From: Pelomonas sp. V22
Lineage (GTDB): Bacteria > Pseudomonadota > Gammaproteobacteria > Burkholderiales > Burkholderiaceae_C
Assembly: GCF_030014915.1 (NCBI RefSeq)
Contig: NZ_JAGIXS010000005.1
Location: 186,001-250,000, forward strand
Direction of reading: 5' to 3'
Length of the DNA stretch: 64,000 bases
Shown here: piece after piece, positions 28,014 to 36,900 of the stretch
Layout: each line of letters opens with the position of its first letter
Position numbering within the stretch: the stretch's first letter is position 1
Program-made: the position numbers and the translations under genes
Notes under the pieces: model-generated
Told to the model about the DNA's origin: nothing
What the model saw: the letters and a program-made list of their open reading frames with translations, nothing else
Database searches by the model: none

Positions 28014-30266
28014 ATGAAGTGTCGATCCAGGGCCCTGAAACGGGCAGCGGCATGGGCCGTGTTGTGCATGGCGGGAGCGGGGCTGACCGCCTGCTCCCGT
28101 GACGAGAAGGCCGAAGCACCACCGGTGCCCGAGGCTGCGGCTTCAGCCGCCGCCTTGCCGGCCGCCCGTGAGGCCAGCGCCGGCCCCATGGTCTCGCCCG
28201 ATGGCATTGCCCTGGCCGACCCGCAGGCCGGCGCCGTGCGCGAGGCGAGCAGCGCCAAGGCCTGGGGCGGTGCGCGCACCGGTCAGGAAGCGACGCTGTC
28301 GGACCGCGTGGTTGCCTACCAGATCGAGGCCAAGCTGGACCCGGTGGCCCACACCATCGAAGGCAAGCAGAAGACCACCTGGCGCAACCGCAGCGACCGC
28401 GAGGTGCGCTCGATCTACCTGCACCTCTACCTGAATGCCTTCGAGGGCGAGGGCAGCACCTTCATGAGCGAGAAGCGCCTGAAGGGCTTCGAGTTCCGCA
28501 GCGATGTGCCGGTCAAGGATGGCGACTGGGGCCACATCAAGCTGAACAAGGTGCAGCAGGCCGGCGCCGACGTGCCCTGGCAGTTCGTCCAGCCCGATGG
28601 CGGCCCGACGACCGACCACACGGTCGTGCGCCTGGACCTGCCGCAGGCCGTGCCGGCCGGTGGCTCGACCACGCTCGACATTGATTTCATCGACAAGCTG
28701 CCGCGCGTGATGGCCCGCACCGGCTACTTCGGGACCTTCCACCTGGTGGGCCAGTGGTTCCCCAAGGTCGGCGTGCTGGAGCTGCCCGGCGAACGGGGCG
28801 CCACCGCGGCGCGCTGGAACGTGCACGAGTTTCATCTGCACAGCGAGTTCTATGCGGACTTCGGCAGCTACGACGTGACGATCAACGTGCCCGAGGGCTA
28901 TGTCGTCGGCGCGACTGGCGAGGAGATGGGGCTGCCCGTCAAGAAGGACGGCCGCAGCATCCACCGTTTCGTGCAGGGCGACGTGCATGACTTCGCCTGG
29001 ACGGCCGACAGCCGCAGCGGCAAGCCGCTGGAGGCCGACTGGAGCGGCCCGGGCAGCCCGCCGGTCAAGGTCAAGGTGCTCTACCCACCCGAGTACGCGG
29101 CCACGGCGCCCGCCGTGCTCAAGGCCACCAAGGACGCGCTGACCTGGTTCTCGGAGACTCTGGGCCCCTATCCCTACAAGACGGTCACGGCCGTGATACC
29201 GCCCTTCAATGCCACCGAGGCCGGCGGCATGGAGTACCCGACCTTCTTCACCGCTTCGGGCATGGCCAAGGCCGAACCCGGCACGGTGGCCGAGTACGCG
29301 CTGGACTTCGTCACCATCCATGAATTCGGCCATGGCTATTTCTACGGCCTGCTGGCATCCAACGAATTCGAGGAGCCGTATCTCGACGAAGGCATGAACG
29401 AGTTCTGGGACCAGCGCATGATGCGCGCCCGCAACCAGGACCTGCACCTCAGCACGCCGCTCTTGAAGAAGCTGGGTGTGGGCGCCAAGGTCAAGGTCTT
29501 CGACATGGAGCGCGCCACGGCCGGCCTCGTCGACCCGCCCGACGCGCTGGGCCACAGCTCCTGGCACCGCTTCTCCAGCAGCAGCTACGGCACGGTCTAT
29601 GCCCGTACGGCCACGCTGATGCACGACATCGAGACCCAGATCGGCAAGGACAAGCTGGAGCAGGCCTTCAAGACCTACTACCAGCGCTGGAAGTACCGCC
29701 ATCCGAGCACGGCCGACCTGCGCGAAGTGCTGGCCGAGGTCTCGGGCCAGCCGGCGCTGATCCACAAGCTGTTCGATCAGCATGTCTATGCCTCGAACAA
29801 GGTGGACGACCGCATCGAGAGCTTCAAGAGCGTGGAGGAACTGCCGCTGCTGGGCGCCGGCCTCAGCGAGAAGCAGCGCGACGAGCAGGTCGAGCAGGCC
29901 CGCAAGGCCTGGAAGAAGGCCCACCCGGATGCCAAGGCCGAGCAGGGCGGCGCCTTCCCCTACCGCACGACGGTGATGCTGCGGCGGCGCGGTGCAGCCC
30001 AGGCTCAGACCCTGGTGGTCAAGTTCGCCGATGGCAGCAGCGAGACCGTGGTCTGGGACGACGAGGAGCGCTGGAAGCGTGTCTCCTGGGTCAAACCGGT
30101 CAAGGCCGTCTCGGCCCAACTCGACCCCGAGCAGCAGCACTCGCTCGACATCAGCCTGGCCGACAACGGCCAGCGCCTGAAGCCCGATGGCCGCGCCGCC
30201 CGCCGCCTCGCCACCGACGCCGGTGGCCTGGTCCAAACCCTGCTCGCCCTGATTGCCACGCTATGA
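28014..30266 (+). CDS. M1-family metallopeptidase lipoprotein
   Basis: A 750-residue exported zinc peptidase. The N-terminus is a lipoprotein signal (AWAVLCMAGAGLTAC, lipobox LTAC, Cys at about 27) followed by an Ala/Pro-rich tether. The gluzincin site is HEFGHGYFYG with the third zinc ligand in YLDEGMNEFWD about 20 residues later. The upstream substrate-binding motif is GGMEYPTFF, a variant of GAMEN. The C-terminal third is helical with a beta domain (TTVMLRRRGAAQAQTLVVKF). It probably trims peptides at the outer face of the inner membrane or in the outer membrane. Its stop overlaps the next gene by 4 bp. Confidence 0.92.
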   Translation: MKCRSRALKRAAAWAVLCMAGAGLTACSRDEKAEAPPVPEAAASAAALPAAREASAGPMVSPDGIALADPQAGAVREASSAKAWGGARTGQEATLSDRVVAYQIEAKLDPVAHTIEGKQKTTWRNRSDREVRSIYLHLYLNAFEGEGSTFMSEKRLKGFEFRSDVPVKDGDWGHIKLNKVQQAGADVPWQFVQPDGGPTTDHTVVRLDLPQAVPAGGSTTLDIDFIDKLPRVMARTGYFGTFHLVGQWFPKVGVLELPGERGATAARWNVHEFHLHSEFYADFGSYDVTINVPEGYVVGATGEEMGLPVKKDGRSIHRFVQGDVHDFAWTADSRSGKPLEADWSGPGSPPVKVKVLYPPEYAATAPAVLKATKDALTWFSETLGPYPYKTVTAVIPPFNATEAGGMEYPTFFTASGMAKAEPGTVAEYALDFVTIHEFGHGYFYGLLASNEFEEPYLDEGMNEFWDQRMMRARNQDLHLSTPLLKKLGVGAKVKVFDMERATAGLVDPPDALGHSSWHRFSSSSYGTVYARTATLMHDIETQIGKDKLEQAFKTYYQRWKYRHPSTADLREVLAEVSGQPALIHKLFDQHVYASNKVDDRIESFKSVEELPLLGAGLSEKQRDEQVEQARKAWKKAHPDAKAEQGGAFPYRTTVMLRRRGAAQAQTLVVKFADGSSETVVWDDEERWKRVSWVKPVKAVSAQLDPEQQHSLDISLADNGQRLKPDGRAARRLATDAGGLVQTLLALIATL

Positions 30267-31129
30267 ACACCGCAACCACTCCCGGCCTGATGGCGAGCTT
30301 CGTCAGCGCTGCCCGCCAGGCCCTGCAATGGCGCCTGCTGCTGCTGTGGCTACTGGCCCTGGCCCTGCCCACGCTGCTGACCATCCTGCCCTTGTGGATG
30401 GTGCTCGGCGGTGCGCTCGACAAGTCCCTGCTGGCCGACAAGCTGGTCGAAGGCTTTGACCCGGCCGTGCTGGTCGAACTGATCGGCGGCCTCGGCCAGC
30501 GCGGCTATTCGGCCAACTCGGGCTTCGCCGGTGTCGCGATGATGATCCTGCTGCTGCCCTGGCTCAGCGGAACGCTGATCGCCGTGGCGCGCTCGACGGT
30601 GGTGCTGAGCTTTGTCGGCCTCTTGCAAGGCGGCCTGCGCGAGTACGGCCGCATGGCACGTCTGTGGCTCTGGGCCTTGCTGCCGCTCGGCCTCGCGCTG
30701 GTGATCGGCGGCGCGCTGGCCGGTGCGGCCAAGGAGCATGGCCAGACCCTGGTGCTGGAAAGCGATGCCGAATGGCTGGCCCGCGCGGCACTGGCCGTGG
30801 GCGCCCTCGTGTTCCTGCTGGCCCATGCCACGCTGGACGCGGCGCGCGCCCGCCTGGCGCTGGAGCCGCAGCGCCGCTCGGTGCTGAAGGCCTGGTGGTT
30901 GGCGACCAAGGAGCTGCTGCGCCGGCCCGGCCGCATCCTGCTCTATGTGGGCATCACGCTGCTGGGCCTGGCCCTGGCAGGGCTGATCGGCTTGCTGCGC
31001 ATCCAGGTGGCGCCGGTCGGTGCAGCGAGCTTTGCCGCCGCCCTGCTGCTGGCTCAGCTGATAGCGCTGGCCCTGGTGTGGATGCGCTGCACCCGCATGC
31101 TGGCCCTGGTCAACGCTGGCAGGAACTGA
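30263..31129 (+). CDS. Polytopic membrane protein coupled to the M1 peptidase
   Basis: A 288-residue protein with about six hydrophobic helices (for example LLLLWLLALALPTLLTILPL, AMMILLLPWLSGTLIAVA and AALAVGALVFLLAHATLD). No catalytic or transport motif is recognised. The ATG overlaps the M1 peptidase stop by 4 bp, so the two are almost surely co-expressed. A partner role for the lipoprotein peptidase, for example anchoring or substrate delivery, is inference only. Confidence 0.85.
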   Translation: MNTATTPGLMASFVSAARQALQWRLLLLWLLALALPTLLTILPLWMVLGGALDKSLLADKLVEGFDPAVLVELIGGLGQRGYSANSGFAGVAMMILLLPWLSGTLIAVARSTVVLSFVGLLQGGLREYGRMARLWLWALLPLGLALVIGGALAGAAKEHGQTLVLESDAEWLARAALAVGALVFLLAHATLDAARARLALEPQRRSVLKAWWLATKELLRRPGRILLYVGITLLGLALAGLIGLLRIQVAPVGAASFAAALLLAQLIALALVWMRCTRMLALVNAGRN

Positions 31130-31146
31130 CGCCCCTCGCCCGTGGA

Positions 31147-31210
31147 ATACACGTGCGGTCCCCCGAGGGGACGGGCCGCCGTCCTAGGGAGCGGCCCGGC
31201 GAACGGCGGC
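31147..31210. repeat. Intergenic hairpin repeat, copy 2
   Basis: Between two convergent genes there are three nested or overlapping dyads: GTCCCC (31158-31163) with GGGGAC (31167-31172), GGGCCGC (31173-31179) with GCGGCCC (31191-31197), and GCCGCCGT (31175-31182) with ACGGCGGC (31203-31210). The first dyad and the TACACG in front of it resemble the element at 4775-4801. It looks like a REP-like dispersed element and may terminate both genes. Confidence 0.55.
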
Positions 31211-31213
31211 TGA

Positions 31214-32476
31214 CTATGCTTGCTCGGTCCGCTTCTCGCGGGCCGAGCCCTTGACCAGGTCGAAGCGGAACAGCCGGCATTCGATAGGCCCGTTCCACAT
31301 CGGGAAGCGGCGCGATTCCTTCAAGCGCATCTTGTTCGGCAGCTTCATGTCGGGGCTCAGCATCCAGGCCGTCCAGCCCGCTTCGTTGGTGGTGTAGCCG
31401 CGCTTCCAGTGCGAAGCGAGGCGCGGGAAGAACTCGTCGTCGGCATCGCGCTGCTCAGAACCGGAGGCATCGCGGAAGGCGGCGGCCTTGCCGCGCACCT
31501 CGATCCGCTCGCCATAGGGCGGGTTCATCATCAGCGTGCCGGGCATGTTCTCAGGCAGCGCCGGCGCCGGGCGCTCCAGCGCGTCGCCGCCATTGAACTG
31601 GATGTACTCAGCCACACCGGCGCGCTCGGCATTGCGGCGCGAGAAGTCGACCATGCGGAAGGCCACGTCGCTGGCGAAGATGGGCACGGCCGGCGGATGG
31701 ACGCGGGCCTGCGCCTCGCGCTTCATTTCGGACCAGCGGTTCTGCAGCGGCGCGAACGGCAGCTGGCGTTCGAACGCAAAGCGGCGGTTGATGCCGGGCG
31801 CGATGCCGCAGGCGATCTGGGCCGCTTCGATGGGGATGGTGCCCGAGCCGCAGCAGGGGTCGTGCAGCGCGCCACCGGTCTCCGGCGTGCCGCGCCAGCC
31901 GGCTGCGGCCAGCATGGCGGCGGCCAGCGTTTCCTTCAGCGGCGCATCGCCCTTGTCGAGGCGCCAGCCGCGCTTGAACAGCGGCTGGCCCGAGGTGTCC
32001 ACATAGAGCGCGGCGCGCTCCTCGCCGAGGTGCAGCACGACCGGGAAGTCGGGGTCATGGGTGTCCACGCTGGGCCGCTCGCCGAATTCCTCGCGCAGCT
32101 GGTCGCAGATCGCGTCCTTGATGCGCAGCGTGGCGAAGTTCAGGCTCTTCAGCGGCGAGCGGTGGGCCGTGGTGTCGATCTTGATGGTCTCGCGCGGCGT
32201 GATCCAGCGGGTCCAGTCGATCTTCAGGGCCATGGCGTAGAGGTCGTCCTCATGGCGGTAGCCGCCTTCGATCAGCTCCACCAGCACGCGCTGCGCAAGC
32301 CGGCTTTCCAGGTTGATCGCCAGCACCGCCTCGGGTGGTGCCTTGTTCAGCGCCACGCCGCCGCGCAGGGCCTCGGTGTGGACCTTGGGCACGATGGCGC
32401 GCAGCTCGGCCTCGAGCAGGGCTTCGACGCCACCGGGGCAGGAGACAAACAGATCGAGGGTTTCGGGGCGGGACAT
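31214..32476 (-). CDS. THUMP-domain class I RNA methyltransferase (RlmL N-terminal-like)
   Basis: A 420-residue enzyme with an N-terminal THUMP domain (residues about 1-160) and a Rossmann methyltransferase. The SAM-binding motif is HDPCCGSGTIPIEAAQIA and the catalytic NPPY is in MMNPPYGERIEV, as in guanine-N2 methyltransferases. It corresponds to the N-terminal half of E. coli RlmL, which methylates 23S rRNA G2445; betaproteobacterial homologues often lack the RlmK half, as here. It is 60 bp downstream of the SEL1-repeat gene on the same strand. Confidence 0.92.
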   Translation of the reverse strand: MSRPETLDLFVSCPGGVEALLEAELRAIVPKVHTEALRGGVALNKAPPEAVLAINLESRLAQRVLVELIEGGYRHEDDLYAMALKIDWTRWITPRETIKIDTTAHRSPLKSLNFATLRIKDAICDQLREEFGERPSVDTHDPDFPVVLHLGEERAALYVDTSGQPLFKRGWRLDKGDAPLKETLAAAMLAAAGWRGTPETGGALHDPCCGSGTIPIEAAQIACGIAPGINRRFAFERQLPFAPLQNRWSEMKREAQARVHPPAVPIFASDVAFRMVDFSRRNAERAGVAEYIQFNGGDALERPAPALPENMPGTLMMNPPYGERIEVRGKAAAFRDASGSEQRDADDEFFPRLASHWKRGYTTNEAGWTAWMLSPDMKLPNKMRLKESRRFPMWNGPIECRLFRFDLVKGSAREKRTEQA

Positions 32477-32536
32477 CGGCGCGGCCTGGGTTCTTGGGAA
32501 TCAGGCGGTGATTGTCCCAGAGCTGGAGATTGAGGC

Positions 32537-33997
32537 TCAGGGTTTGGGCTTGGGCTTCAGGATGGCGTCGGCGCGGGCCCGGTCCTCGGCCTGCATCAGC
32601 GGCGCTATCGCGGCCTGGGCGGCGGCCGCCTGCTCGTGGCCTGAAGCCCGGGCCAGCGTGAACCAGGCATAGGCCGTGCCCAGGTCTTTCTCGCCGCCCT
32701 CGGCGCGCGTCAGCATCACGCCGAGGTTGAACATGGCTTCTGCCTGGCCGCGCGTGGCCGCCGCCTGGAACAGCTTGCGCGCCGTGGCCAGGTCCTGCTT
32801 CAGCAACTGGCCGTTGTAGAAGTAGGTGGCCAGCGCGTTCTGCGCGTCGGCATGGCCCTTCAGGGCGGCGTCCTTGTAAAGGGCGATGGCGCGGCCCTGG
32901 TCCAGGGGCAGGCCTTCGCCCAGGTCGTACATGCGGGCGGCGGCAAACATGGCCTCGGCATGGCCGGCCTTGGCGGCCTCGAGGTACCAGGCAGCGGCGC
33001 GCGGCAGGTCGCGGGCCTGGCCGTCGGTGCCGTTGTAGTAGAGGCGGGCCAGCTCGACCTGCGAGGGCGCGAAGCCCGCCTCGGCCGCCTGCTTGAACTG
33101 CTCGAAGGCCTGGCGTGCGCTCTTCTCGCCGCCATAGCCGGTCAGCGAGGCCTGGGCCAGCGTGTGGCCGGCCGGCACGAAGCCGAAGTCCAGCGCCTTG
33201 GCATACCAGCGGCGTGCCTCGGCCGGGTTGCGGGCCGCGCCGCCGGCGCCGGTCATCTGGATCTTGGCCAGCATCAGCGCCGCGTCGACGCGAACGCTCA
33301 GCTGGTCGGGCTTGCGCGGGTCGAAGCGCATGCGGTCGGCCACAGGGTCGTAGCGGCCGTCGGTGACCTGGCGGAACCAGGTCGTGGCCTGGGCCGCGTC
33401 CTTGGGCGTGCCGAGGCCGAGCAGGTGGATGCGGCCCAGCATCATGGCGGCTTCCTCGTAGCCGACCTTGTTCCAGGCGGCTTCGAAGAACTGCCGGGCC
33501 TGGACGAAGTCCTCGGCCTCGAAGGCATCGAAGGCCTGGGTCAGCGACTTGTCCTTGCGGGCGATCCAGTTGCGGCCGGCCGCAAAGGCCCGGTCGGCCT
33601 TGGAGCAGCCGACCGAGGACGCGTTCGGGTCGGGCACCTCCTCGCCCGCCAGGCTGGAGGCCGGCATGTTGGTCGCGGCCGAGCCCTCAGGCGCGGTATC
33701 GCGCAGGCGCTCGGCCTCGTTTGAGGGGCTGTCCTGCAGCCCGAAGTCGCGCATATAGGCCAACGTCACCGCATCCTCGCCGGCCTTGTAGCTGCTCATG
33801 AAGGCGCAGGAGGAGGCGTAGTTGCGCGACAGGACCTTGCTCTTGGCGGCGGTGACCACGGCCGGGTCCACGCCGCCATTGCGGTTGCCGCTGACCTGCA
33901 CGGTCGCCAGCTCCTGCTTCTTCTGGCCGCTGTCCTCGGCCGGCGCGGGGCCGGCCAGGACGAGCAGCAGGACCGAAAGCCCCGCCCCCCTGATCAC
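32537..33997 (-). CDS. Exported SEL1-repeat protein coupled to a TonB receptor
   Basis: A 486-residue protein. I start it at the GTG at 33997, which gives a signal peptide (LSVLLLVLAGPAPA) and overlaps the receptor stop by 4 bp (GTGA). From about residue 175 to the end there are SEL1/TPR-like repeats (AAMMLGRIHLLGLGTPKDAA, QVELARLYYNGTDGQARDLP, AMFAAARMYDLGEGLPLDQG). The mature N-terminus has ELATVQVSGNRNGG, which looks like the region near the TonB box of a receptor. A periplasmic partner role for the receptor is inferred. The frame stays open upstream of the GTG, antisense-free but out of frame with the receptor. Confidence 0.85.
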   Translation of the reverse strand: MIRGAGLSVLLLVLAGPAPAEDSGQKKQELATVQVSGNRNGGVDPAVVTAAKSKVLSRNYASSCAFMSSYKAGEDAVTLAYMRDFGLQDSPSNEAERLRDTAPEGSAATNMPASSLAGEEVPDPNASSVGCSKADRAFAAGRNWIARKDKSLTQAFDAFEAEDFVQARQFFEAAWNKVGYEEAAMMLGRIHLLGLGTPKDAAQATTWFRQVTDGRYDPVADRMRFDPRKPDQLSVRVDAALMLAKIQMTGAGGAARNPAEARRWYAKALDFGFVPAGHTLAQASLTGYGGEKSARQAFEQFKQAAEAGFAPSQVELARLYYNGTDGQARDLPRAAAWYLEAAKAGHAEAMFAAARMYDLGEGLPLDQGRAIALYKDAALKGHADAQNALATYFYNGQLLKQDLATARKLFQAAATRGQAEAMFNLGVMLTRAEGGEKDLGTAYAWFTLARASGHEQAAAAQAAIAPLMQAEDRARADAILKPKPKP

Positions 33998-36900
33998 TGC
34001 GGGCTCCGGATGTTGACGCCGACCATGTAGCGGCGGCCGTTGTAGGCGTCGCTGTAGACGCTCGGGATGCCGCCGCTGTATTCCTCGTAGCCGCCGGTGT
34101 TGGTCTGCGTGCGCTGGCCGGTCAGGTTGCGGCCCTCGAGAAAGATCTCGACACCGTTCTTGAACTTGTAGGCCATCTTGGCGTCGACGAAGCGGGTCTG
34201 GCTGCCCCAGATCGGCACGCCCGGGTTGTAGGGCAGGCGCCAGTTGTAGGTGCCTTCCGAGGGGTAGTTGTTGACGTTCAGCGTCGAGTTCGTGCCGCAG
34301 GGCTGGTAGCAGAAGTAGCGCGGCGCCACCACCTGCAGGGCCACGCGGGCCGAGAAGCCGCCGTCGTCGTACCACAGCGAGGCGTTGTACGAGTACTTGG
34401 GCTCGCCGACGATGGGCTGCTCCTGGCCGGTGATCAGGTCCAGCGTGGGCACCTGCTGCTTGGAGCGCACGCGGGTGTAGTTGGCGTCCAGGCCGGTGAA
34501 GCGCAGCACCGAGGGCAGGAAGGTGAAGGCCGTCTTCATCCCCAGCTCCAGGCCACGGCGTGTGGAGGGCTGCTGGTTGCCCCACTGGTTGAAGCTGAAC
34601 TCCAGCTCGGACAGCGGCTTGCCGGTCGCGGGGTCGATGGTGTCGGTGCCCTCGAACACCTTGACGTTGGTGCGTGGCACCACGAGGGTGGGCGCGCCCA
34701 CCAGGCCCTTGTGCTTGAACACGGCGGCCGTGAACATGGTGTCGCGGCTGCGGTACCACTCGATGGCCAGGTTCTGATTGATGTTGGTCCAGGGCTTCAA
34801 GCCCGGGTTGCCCATGGTGCCGGTGCAGTTCTGGTCGGCATCGCTGCCGTCGGCCTCGTTGGCCCAGTCTTCGCGGCGTTCGTCGTAGATGCAGGTGCCA
34901 GACGGCAGGAGAACGTTGTAGGCCGGCCGGGCGATGGTCTTGGCGCCGCTGTAGCGCAGCACGGTCTTCTCGGGCACCACCCACAGGGCCAGGTTCAGCG
35001 AGGGCATCACGTCCGTCGTCGACTTCTGGATCGAGGTGTTCTTGCGATAGGTGGTGCTGATGATGCCGGCTGCTGCATCCGGGTTGACCGGGTCGTAGGC
35101 CGCGGTCTTCTTGCGCGAGATGAAGGTCAGGTAGCCGGTGCCGGTCACGTCGTTCTTGACCGCGCGCACGCCCACATTGCCGGCCAGTTCCATGCCGAAG
35201 GGCAGGCGCCAGTCGGTGAAGGGCAGACGCTCCATCTCGAAGTCGGTCATCAGGTAGGCGGCCGTGGACTTCTCGCGGAAGCGCGAGACCGGCTGGTCAT
35301 AGACCTTGCCGTCGCTGGCCTTGCAGGTGACGACGCAGTCCAGGTTCAGCGGGATGCCGGCGCCCTGGAACAGCTTCTCGACGTCGATCTGGTTCCAGCC
35401 GTTGATCAGGTTGGCCGAGCGGCCGCTGGCGCCGGCATAGAACTGCCCGGCCGGGGCCACCGACAGCACCTGCTTCACCAGGTCGCGGTACTGGGCCTGC
35501 GTCAGCACGGTCTGGCCGTTCTGCGGCGTGGCCGGGTTGGTGCTCGGATTGAAGCCGTAGGCGCAGGGCTGGCCGCCCACGCCCAGCGAGCCGGCCGTGT
35601 TCTCGCAGCCGACGATGGAGCTGCGCACATTGACGGTGGGCAGGTAGATGCCCGGCACATAGCCGGCCTGGCCGAAGGTGCCGAGCGGCTCCTGGATGGT
35701 GGCGCCGCCGAGGCCCCAGAAGGTGCCCGAGGTGGTGCGCCGGTTGACGCCGCCCTGCAAGGAGGTGAGGAAGGGGACCTTGTCCTGCAGGTCGTAGCTC
35801 AGGTCCAGCTTGCCGGTCTTCTCGGAGGTCTCGCTCTTGTAGATGCGGCTGATCAGGACATTGGTGACCTGGGTGACCAGCGGCTTCTGGGCCGAGGTGT
35901 AGGCCGGCACGGCGACCGTGTTGGTTGCCGAGACGGGCGCCGCCGCCGTGGCGGCCTGGTTGAACAGCGTGGCGTACTTGTCGTAGTTCAGCTGGTCGTT
36001 GCTGCTGCCGGGCGGCAGCGCGAAGCTCCAGGAACCATCAGGCTGCAGCGCGAACGAGCTCTCGCCGTACTGGTAGCCGAACGAGGCGCGGCGGTCGAAG
36101 CGGAACATGCTGGAATCCGCCGTGCCGCCCAGGAACTTGGCCTTGAGCCGGCCGCTGTTGTACTCGCCGCCCGCCTGCAGGTACTTCGAATCGGTCTTGA
36201 TCCGACTGAAGATCATGTCGGTGTTGTAGTAGCTGTCGGTGGTCGTGTAGCTCGTCACATGGTGCGAGTCGTCCACCGTGTAGCCGGGCTTGACGTTGAC
36301 GGTCGCCCCTTGCGCCAGCGTGGTGCCGGCACGGTAGCTGTAGGTGCTGGGCAGCAGCGAATAGGGATAGGTCAGGCCCGAAGCCACCGAGCGCACGCCC
36401 GAGGCGGAGTCGACGAAGGTGCCGGTCGTGTTGAAGGTCGGCGTGCCGCCGACCGAGAAGTTGCCGACCACGTCGTCGACCTTGCGCTGGTTCTTGGCGA
36501 ACTTGCCATAAACGCTCAGCTCGTCGCTGACCTTGAAGTCCAGCCGCAGGTCACCGCCGTGGCGGCGGTCGTCCTGGCCACGCACATAGGAGCGGATCAG
36601 CGCCGGCGTGTAGTCGTTCCACTGGTTCAGGCAGGTCAGCTGCTCGTTGTTGCGCTGGTTGATCGCCAGCGTGCGGGCCGTCGAGCCGTTGATCGCATTG
36701 GCCTGCGTCGTCGTCAGGTTGGGGAACAGCGCAAAGCAGTCGGCCTTGCTCTGCGCCGAGGCCGACTTGCTGACCAGCTCCATCGGCGTGGCCGCGTTGA
36801 AAGTACCACCGGCGGTCAGTGGCGAGGCGAGCAGCGTGGTGTTGACGGCAGGATCGGTCTTGGACAGCGTGGCCGGGTTGAACGCGAAGGTCTTTTCCGG

